The notes under the pieces were generated by a model. The model did not search any database, was not told the DNA's origin, and was given only the letters and a program-made list of their open reading frames with translations. Both the position numbers and the translations under genes were made by a program. From the IMG/VR virus record IMGVR_UViG_3300025141_000371, positions 1 through 34,660 of that record: 34,660 nucleotides of DNA; one strand, 5' to 3'. Shown in pieces: positions 30,728 to 34,660 of this stretch (position 1 is the stretch's first letter; every line of letters starts with the position of its first letter). The DNA is from a virus.

Positions 30728-31264
30728 TCACAACTCAAGTAAGTTCCAAATTATCTGTTCCTTTGATCCTTCTAAACTATCTAACTTTTCAATAACTTTA
30801 TTATAATCATCCTCAGAGTATTCCAATATTATTTTATTTACTGCTTCCTTTTCGTCTTCATTTGAATCCTCAAAGAAACTATCCAGATCAATGTCCTCGT
30901 TAAAGAATACTTCAAGTCCCCATGACTCCAACTTCTCTGTGTCCCATTCATTCGCCAACGTATCCCAATCCCATGATCCGAAGCCTACGTTATCTTTAAT
31001 GATAAATTCCTGTTGTTGTTCCGGAGTTAAATCACTTGCTTTGATTATCGGCACTTCTTTTAATCCGGCTTTCTGACAAGCTTTTAATCTCATGTTTCCA
31101 CCCAAAACAACCATGTCCTCGTTTACTACAATCGGTCTAAGCTTTAACATTTCTGGAAGATCCTTTATTGATTCAACTAATTTTTTAAACTTTTCATCCT
31201 TTATATAACGTGGGTTATTAGGATTCGTTTTAATGTCTTTAATCTTCGCAGTTATCGTCTTCAT
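30728..31264 (-). CDS. ParB-like N-terminal domain protein (178 aa)
   Basis: ParB/Srx-type domain with TNPNNPRYI (13-21), RPIVVNEDMVVLGGNMRLKA (43-62; GGNMR takes the place of GxHR) and an IIKASDLTPEQQQEFIIKDN segment (about 73-92), the typical ParB-N order. The C-terminal half is acidic (DIDLDSFFEDSNEDEKE). Phages often carry this domain next to DNA methylases or modification genes. Here it is the first gene of the preQ0/DpdA block, so a role linked to DNA modification or genome handling is possible. Confidence 0.75.
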   Translation of the reverse strand: MKTITAKIKDIKTNPNNPRYIKDEKFKKLVESIKDLPEMLKLRPIVVNEDMVVLGGNMRLKACQKAGLKEVPIIKASDLTPEQQQEFIIKDNVGFGSWDWDTLANEWDTEKLESWGLEVFFNEDIDLDSFFEDSNEDEKEAVNKIILEYSEDDYNKVIEKLDSLEGSKEQIIWNLLEL

Positions 31265-31433
31265 CTATATAGCATAAGTAGAGTATATCAACTCCGATGC
31301 TTTCGGAAATCTCACATACTCCGTTAATATCAAATTCTTGGTACAACTCCCCAGCCATTGTACTCTTATAATATAAACCATAATCATCAATATAATAACC
31401 ATAATTAATTTTTGTTTGTTTTTTTTGGGGCAT
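31239..31433 (-). CDS. Hypothetical acidic protein (64 aa)
   Basis: I use the ATG at 31433 (MPQKKQTKINYGYY); an upstream start at 31472 would add a Lys-rich segment overlapping the 84-aa gene further. The protein is Tyr/Asp-rich with YYIDDYGLYYKSTMAGELY and a Cys-containing acidic C-terminus (ILYLCYIDEDDNCED). It overlaps the ParB-like gene by 26 nt. No function suggested. Confidence 0.6.
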   Translation of the reverse strand: MPQKKQTKINYGYYIDDYGLYYKSTMAGELYQEFDINGVCEISESIGVDILYLCYIDEDDNCED

Positions 31434-31659
31434 TTTTAGGTTTTCTTTTTTTGGGTTTCTTTGTGTTTTCAATCTCTTGCCATCTTATAAGCATATTCAT
31501 ATAATTTTTCGCACACATTTGACAAGCCCAATTAATATTTAATTTAGGATCTATTGTTTTTAATATCGGATTTAAGTTCTCTTTTATCCAATTCAAATGG
31601 TATTTTCTATGAATACACTTCGTTTCGTTATAAAATTTTATACAATCTTTTACTGTCAT
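31405..31659 (-). CDS. Hypothetical Cys-containing basic protein (84 aa)
   Basis: Cysteines at CIKF (6), KCIHRKYH (15), then WACQMC (45 and 48) could make a small metal site, with INWACQMCAKNYMNMLIRW as the most conserved-looking part. The C-terminal quarter is a Lys/Pro-rich tail (KKPKKRKPKNAPKKTNKN). The ATG overlaps the membrane protein's stop as ATGA. A nucleic acid-binding role is a guess from charge. Confidence 0.65.
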   Translation of the reverse strand: MTVKDCIKFYNETKCIHRKYHLNWIKENLNPILKTIDPKLNINWACQMCAKNYMNMLIRWQEIENTKKPKKRKPKNAPKKTNKN

Positions 31660-31877
31660 AATAAACGTCTTTCAATGATTCTAACAAACAAAGGGGTGGC
31701 AAGAACAAACCACCACCCCCGAGCTAAACAAACAAACAAAATGCTTACCCAAACCGATAAGCAGAAAGTACAATTAAAAGGCTTGAAGAATAATTTACCT
31801 TTTAGCATTGGTAAAATATAATCTACCCATGTACTTGTAAAGGTAATAATTAATATTATAATTTTAATGTCATTCAT
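31656..31877 (-). CDS. Small membrane protein with PFNCTFC motif (73 aa)
   Basis: Hydrophobic segments at about 5-26 and 39-66 indicate two or three membrane passes. The motif KPFNCTFCLSVW (32-43) has two cysteines three apart; I recall PFxCxxCxxFW-type small membrane proteins in Bacteroidetes phages. Its ATG overlaps the sigma-like gene by 8 nt. Role unknown. The GC-rich inverted repeat at 31693-31719 lies inside this gene. Confidence 0.65.
   Translation of the reverse strand: MNDIKIIILIITFTSTWVDYILPMLKGKLFFKPFNCTFCLSVWVSILFVCLARGWWFVLATPLFVRIIERRLL
31693..31719. repeat. GC-rich inverted repeat inside a membrane gene
   Basis: GGGGTGG (31693-31699) and CCACCCC (31713-31719) form a 7-bp perfect stem with a 13-nt loop, very strong for this AT-rich genome. 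On the minus strand it is followed by TTTGTTTGTT, weakly terminator-like. It encodes the ARGWWF and ATP segments of the membrane protein, so it may just follow from coding. Confidence 0.5.
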
Positions 31878-32364
31878 AAAAATCTGTTAATTCCCAATTT
31901 TTTTTTATTCTTTCTGCCAAATTATCTAACATCATATTTATTGTCGAATAACTAATATTAGCTTTTTTTGAAAATGAATATTTATTGCCTCTACATACTA
32001 ATAATTGTTCAAGTAATTGTTTATCCATTCCTTTTAATGATTCAAGCAAGTCACTTAATCTCTCCTCCTTAAAACTTATAATTTCTGTTTTTTCGATTCC
32101 TGTTAAATCGGATCTAATGTTTTTATGCTGAATATATTTTTTGTAGTAAGCACCTTCTTTTGAATAAAGAAGCAATACGCATATTTTATAAACGTAATTT
32201 TTAAGTTTATTATCAGCATTCAGCTCTAAAATAAAATCTTTTCCTTTCTCGAATAATATCAAAAGAACTTCTTGCCTATAATCCTCTAATGCCGGAACTC
32301 TATAATGTTTGCCTATATTTTCAATATATACTTCTAAATCCTTGACAATCATTGTAAAGTCCAT
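31870..32364 (-). CDS. Sigma-70-like transcription factor candidate
   Basis: A 164-aa protein. LEDYRQEVLLILFEKGKDF (about 26-44) resembles sigma region 2 of ECF-type factors, and the C-terminal KKANISYSTINMMLDNLAERIKKNW (split: KKANISYSTINMML, DNLAERIKKNW) resembles a region 4 helix-turn-helix. A middle linker carries TGIEKTEIISFKEE. If real, it could direct host RNA polymerase to the repeated box found before three late gene groups. A short inverted repeat CCATT/AATGG straddles its start. Confidence 0.55.
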   Translation of the reverse strand: MDFTMIVKDLEVYIENIGKHYRVPALEDYRQEVLLILFEKGKDFILELNADNKLKNYVYKICVLLLYSKEGAYYKKYIQHKNIRSDLTGIEKTEIISFKEERLSDLLESLKGMDKQLLEQLLVCRGNKYSFSKKANISYSTINMMLDNLAERIKKNWELTDFYE

Positions 32365-32396
32365 TCATGGTAAATGGTAAAGTTAAAGAAATTTTT

Positions 32397-32759
32397 TTAT
32401 ATACTTTTTTTCCTCAAATCCTCCAATTCTTTAATGATGTTTAAAAAATCTTCAAACTCCAACGCAACGTAATCCCTTTCATGATTCTTTGTGAATACTA
32501 CAACGGGCATTTTTCTTTGTGGTGCATCATTTCTGGACTGTTCCAGAGCTTTCCAAATGTTTAATTTTTCTTGGTTCTTACATTCAAAACTAAATTCAGA
32601 GATTATCGAATTATCATCAATGCAGATAATGTCACCTTTAAAGTCCATTCCTCCGGATAAAGGTGTTCTTCTGACGTTGGTTTCAAACTTCTTATTTATC
32701 TGTTTAGCTACTTCACGTTCAAAACGTTTTCCTTTTTGCTGACTACTTTTACCGCCCAT
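32397..32759 (-). CDS. PD-(D/E)XK nuclease, Holliday junction resolvase-like
   Basis: A 120-aa enzyme. GKRFEREVAKQINKKF carries Glu14, FKGDII carries Asp43 and FSFECKNQEKL carries Glu59 and Lys61, forming the E-D-ExK site of small PD-(D/E)XK nucleases such as archaeal Hjc. VRRTPLSGGMDFKGD is the typical segment before the catalytic Asp. It probably resolves branched replication or recombination DNA before packaging. Confidence 0.75.
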   Translation of the reverse strand: MGGKSSQQKGKRFEREVAKQINKKFETNVRRTPLSGGMDFKGDIICIDDNSIISEFSFECKNQEKLNIWKALEQSRNDAPQRKMPVVVFTKNHERDYVALEFEDFLNIIKELEDLRKKSI

Positions 32760-32860
32760 AGTTAGTTATTTGTATTGTTAAAATTTGGCTGAATAGTTGG
32801 CTAAGTCTTTCTGATTTACTATTCATTTAATGATGTTATTAAGCCACTCAATCTACCAAA
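32760..32860. promoter_or_regulatory. 101-nt intergenic region with TTGGCT direct repeats
   Basis: TTGGCT occurs at 32785 and again at 32797, 12 bp apart, and GAATAG/CTATTC could form a weak stem nearby. This is one of few gaps in the early region and lies directly upstream of the nuclease gene, so it may hold a promoter with an operator. No TAnnTTTG box in the right place. Confidence 0.3.
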
Positions 32861-32947
32861 TTATTCGTTTATTTTCATTCCAGCAAATACTCCAAACACA
32901 AAGCAACCTAAACAAAGTATTATTATGTATATTAATATTTCAGTCAT
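32861..32947 (-). CDS. 28-aa membrane microprotein
   Basis: A 28-codon frame whose ATG overlaps the PAPS-reductase-like stop as ATGA (32947-32944), the junction used by many genes here. The product is one transmembrane helix (YIIILCLGCFVFGVFAGM, about 6-23) with short ends, including two Cys and a GxxxG-like pattern. Placement supports translation; function unknown. Confidence 0.45.
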   Translation of the reverse strand: MTEILIYIIILCLGCFVFGVFAGMKINE

Positions 32948-33783
32948 AGTCCACAATAACCGCTATCGCACTCATTAAAATCGTCAAAAGATAATTCAGT
33001 TTGTAATTCCCAATTTTTAATTTTATCGTAAGTAACATCTTTTTTAAAAGTTCCTTTTCTTATTCTTTCCTGTTTAGCAAACCACTCCATTTTGTTAGGA
33101 TGCTTTTCGAACATCTTTTTTAATAATAATTCACTTCGCCACCAACAACCCACGCAATTATTCATATAAGCAAATCTAACAGGCTTACCAACCCAAAAGG
33201 CTTCAATGTTATCTTTATATATATTATCATTAATTAATGGAAATTGTGGCTTACAATATCTAACATCTTGCCAACTATTTCTACCATCTTTTAATTTACT
33301 AAATGTTGCTTTAACTTTCGTGAAACCTTTTTCATCAACTTTAGACATCATATTTTTAGCTCTGTTTGTTTCATTTGCTCTATATCCAAATCGCATAACA
33401 ACAGGTTCTTTTATAATTTCATATATCCAATAAAGTATTGGCATTGTTTTCATTTCAGTAGTACAATATCTTGCAACCTTATTTGGTAAATAACCACTTT
33501 TATATTCAATAGTTTCATCAAATGTTTTACCACTTGTCCAATGTATTTTTTTACCAATAAACTGTTCTAAATCTAACATCGTATCAATAATAATATCATC
33601 TTCTAAAGTACCAATAAACTCTTTACCAATCTTATCACTAACAATCTGCCTAACTTTAGCATCAGGATAAATGCAGTTTTTATCATCAGTTCTTACAAGT
33701 GCAAAAACATTATAGTCTGCTGGATAGTTAGCAGCTATATAACTTGATGTTTTACCACCACTTAAACTATTAACTGTCTTCAT
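32944..33783 (-). CDS. PAPS-reductase-like PP-loop protein
   Basis: A 279-aa member of the adenine-nucleotide alpha-hydrolase/PAPS reductase family. Motifs are SGGKTSSY (8-15), FALVRTDD (27-34), ARYCTTEMKTMPI (about 104-116), a MRFGYRANE segment (about 130-138), then CVGCWWR (about 213-219) and a C-terminal CDSGYCGL. True PAPS reductases reduce sulfate; phage relatives are often of unknown role, and some relatives (DndC) work in DNA phosphorothioation. Here it stands between ATPase/coiled-coil genes and the nuclease. The first 205 bases are duplicated at the window start. Confidence 0.75.
   Translation of the reverse strand: MKTVNSLSGGKTSSYIAANYPADYNVFALVRTDDKNCIYPDAKVRQIVSDKIGKEFIGTLEDDIIIDTMLDLEQFIGKKIHWTSGKTFDETIEYKSGYLPNKVARYCTTEMKTMPILYWIYEIIKEPVVMRFGYRANETNRAKNMMSKVDEKGFTKVKATFSKLKDGRNSWQDVRYCKPQFPLINDNIYKDNIEAFWVGKPVRFAYMNNCVGCWWRSELLLKKMFEKHPNKMEWFAKQERIRKGTFKKDVTYDKIKNWELQTELSFDDFNECDSGYCGL
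33579..33705. repeat. Exact 127-base repeat of 1-127
   Basis: Second copy of the contig-end repeat. The sequence from here to 34660 is homologous in gene order, but not identical, to 1-1082: PAPS reductase start, coiled-coil gene, ATPase. It therefore behaves as an alternative version of the left end, joined at this overlap. Confidence 0.85.
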
Positions 33784-34039
33784 TTAAAAATTCTTTTAAG
33801 TCTTTAACTTCTTTTTTTAATATAGCATTATCTAACATTAACTTACTGTTATCATGTTTTAAAGTGCCTATATGTTTATTTAAAGCCTCTATAAGCTCTT
33901 GTTGTTGGTTAAGTAGTAGTAAACTATCATTTAATATATGCAACGCCTTAAACTGTTTTTTTGTTTTTGCTTTTTGTTCAGCTTCTATTATTAAAATATG
34001 TAGTTGATTTTTTCTTAGTATTGTTTCTAATTCATTCAT
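33770..34039 (-). CDS. Hypothetical coiled-coil protein (89 aa)
   Basis: A helical protein with heptad-like Leu spacing over most of its length (LLLLNQQQELIEALNKHI, NAILKKEVKDLKEFL). It overlaps the ATPase stop as ATGA and the PAPS-reductase-like start by 14 nt. It takes the place of the unrelated 97-aa coiled-coil gene at the left end. Function unknown. Confidence 0.75.
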   Translation of the reverse strand: MNELETILRKNQLHILIIEAEQKAKTKKQFKALHILNDSLLLLNQQQELIEALNKHIGTLKHDNSKLMLDNAILKKEVKDLKEFLNEDS

Positions 34040-34660
34040 TTAAATATTTCTTTTGCTGTTGTGTCAAATTCATCTATTGGTTTTTTAAGTGGATTAACAC
34101 CACCTATTGTAAAACCTAAGCCATTGTTATAATCAAAACGTAAAGCATCAAAAGTACATTTACCGCCTGTTTCAACGTCTTTAATTTTACTTATTGTTAG
34201 CTCGGTCATCATCCATAAGTCAGGATGATTAGTCATTCTGTGGACCGTCATGTAGTCATCACAGCGATTAGCAAAACTTTGACCGCCTTCGGTATCACTT
34301 TTTTTAGGTGCTTGTATATATCCTTTTAAAGTATGATTGTCTGGATATACTCTTCGCGCTGCTTCTGTTTGTGGATGTGTATTAACATAAACTGTTTTTT
34401 TAGTTCTGTTTGTAAACTCTCTTATATCGTTACAGAAATTATAATTCCTATCGTACTGGCTTATCTTTACTCTGTCGTGGTTTAAGCCTGTATAAGGATC
34501 AATTAAACAACCATGACAATTAACCTTAGCAAACAAATTTAATATATCGTTATGGCTGTATAATTTAGTGTTATCTATAAAAGTAAACCAGTTTTCAATT
34601 TTACTTAAATACATTCCTAATAAATTTTCATCTAAATCTTTAAAACTTTGTCCTAAATAC
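34036..34660 (-). CDS. RecA/DnaB-fold replication ATPase, C-terminal part
   Basis: The C-terminal about 208 residues of a homologue of the ATPase at 556-1422, with GCLIDPYTGLNHDR (Walker B), VYVNTHPQTEA and GGQSFANRCDDY. The frame stays open to the window end at 34660, past the internal Met at 34614, so the N-terminal Walker A part lies outside. By eye about two thirds of residues match the left copy; the C-terminus is longer by about ten residues (DEFDTTAKEIFK). Confidence 0.8.
   Translation of the reverse strand, partial: YLGQSFKDLDENLLGMYLSKIENWFTFIDNTKLYSHNDILNLFAKVNCHGCLIDPYTGLNHDRVKISQYDRNYNFCNDIREFTNRTKKTVYVNTHPQTEAARRVYPDNHTLKGYIQAPKKSDTEGGQSFANRCDDYMTVHRMTNHPDLWMMTELTISKIKDVETGGKCTFDALRFDYNNGLGFTIGGVNPLKKPIDEFDTTAKEIFK

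Noticed and set aside
30685-30738. N-terminal extension of the DpdA-like protein to a TTG
   Set aside because: The extension is Cys/Phe-rich without family match; MEIYLAG at 30684 is a natural start for this protein type.
31741-31821. Plus-strand 26-codon frame preceded by AAACAAACAAACAAA
   Set aside because: The leader looks like real ones here, but it codes for FVCL residues of the membrane protein on the other strand, and no other gene is on the plus strand.
1-34660. Prophage reading of the window
   Set aside because: I found no integrase, excisionase, repressor, attachment site or flanking host genes.

Overview
The window is almost entirely the genome of a tailed phage, most likely a virulent siphovirus of a Bacteroidetes (probably Flavobacteriia) host. 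Every supported gene lies on the minus strand, so transcription runs from high to low coordinates. The host assignment rests on very AT-rich DNA, A-rich leaders without Shine-Dalgarno sites, a DUF3127-type single-strand-binding protein, Bacteroidetes-style lipoproteins, and at least one box resembling the Bacteroidetes -7 element TAnnTTTG. A tape measure gene without sheath or contractile baseplate genes points to a long non-contractile tail. I see no integrase, excisionase, lysogeny repressor, DNA polymerase, tRNA or CRISPR array.

Layout in transcription order, right to left. (1) 34660-31239: a replication-type ATPase (cut by the window end), a coiled-coil protein, a PAPS-reductase-like PP-loop protein, a PD-(D/E)XK nuclease, a sigma-like factor and small proteins. 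(2) 31264-26883: a ParB-like protein, a DpdA-like transglycosylase, QueC, a freestanding ArcS-like domain, QueD, QueE and FolE. Together these form a near-complete route from GTP to preQ0, its insertion into DNA and perhaps further modification. (3) 26886-25380: terminase small and large subunits, overlapping the modification genes. (4) 25239-24801: two small genes, one a lipoprotein, then a 426-nt intergenic region with hairpins and a strong terminator. (5) 24374-16127: tail genes, starting with a chaperone pair that appears to use -1 frameshifting and ending with the tape measure. (6) 16121-9713: head genes (protease, scaffold, capsid, portal, connectors), lying after the tail genes rather than before them. 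(7) 9708-6468: a LamG adhesin and a lysis cassette (holin candidates, an L,D-transpeptidase-like lysin, a unimolecular spanin candidate). (8) 6285-1: one small gene with its own promoter and terminator, then a replication and recombination operon (winged-helix, annealing-like, Gp157, ParB-like, SSB, replication initiator, ATPase), running back into the start of a second PAPS-reductase-like gene.

The two ends carry the same locus. Bases 1-127 equal 33579-33705 exactly, then the copies diverge. This fits a circularly closing genome of about 33,578 bp whose right-hand 955 bases come from a related strain variant. An exact 127-base match is the kind of overlap left by a de Bruijn assembly with k = 127.

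How the genes work together: FolE, QueD, QueE and QueC should make preQ0. The DpdA-like enzyme should exchange it for guanine in DNA, and the ArcS-like protein may change it further. The coding of these genes in one overlapping series with the terminase suggests modification of replicated DNA shortly before packaging. A shared box upstream of three late transcription units may be the target of the phage's own sigma-like protein.
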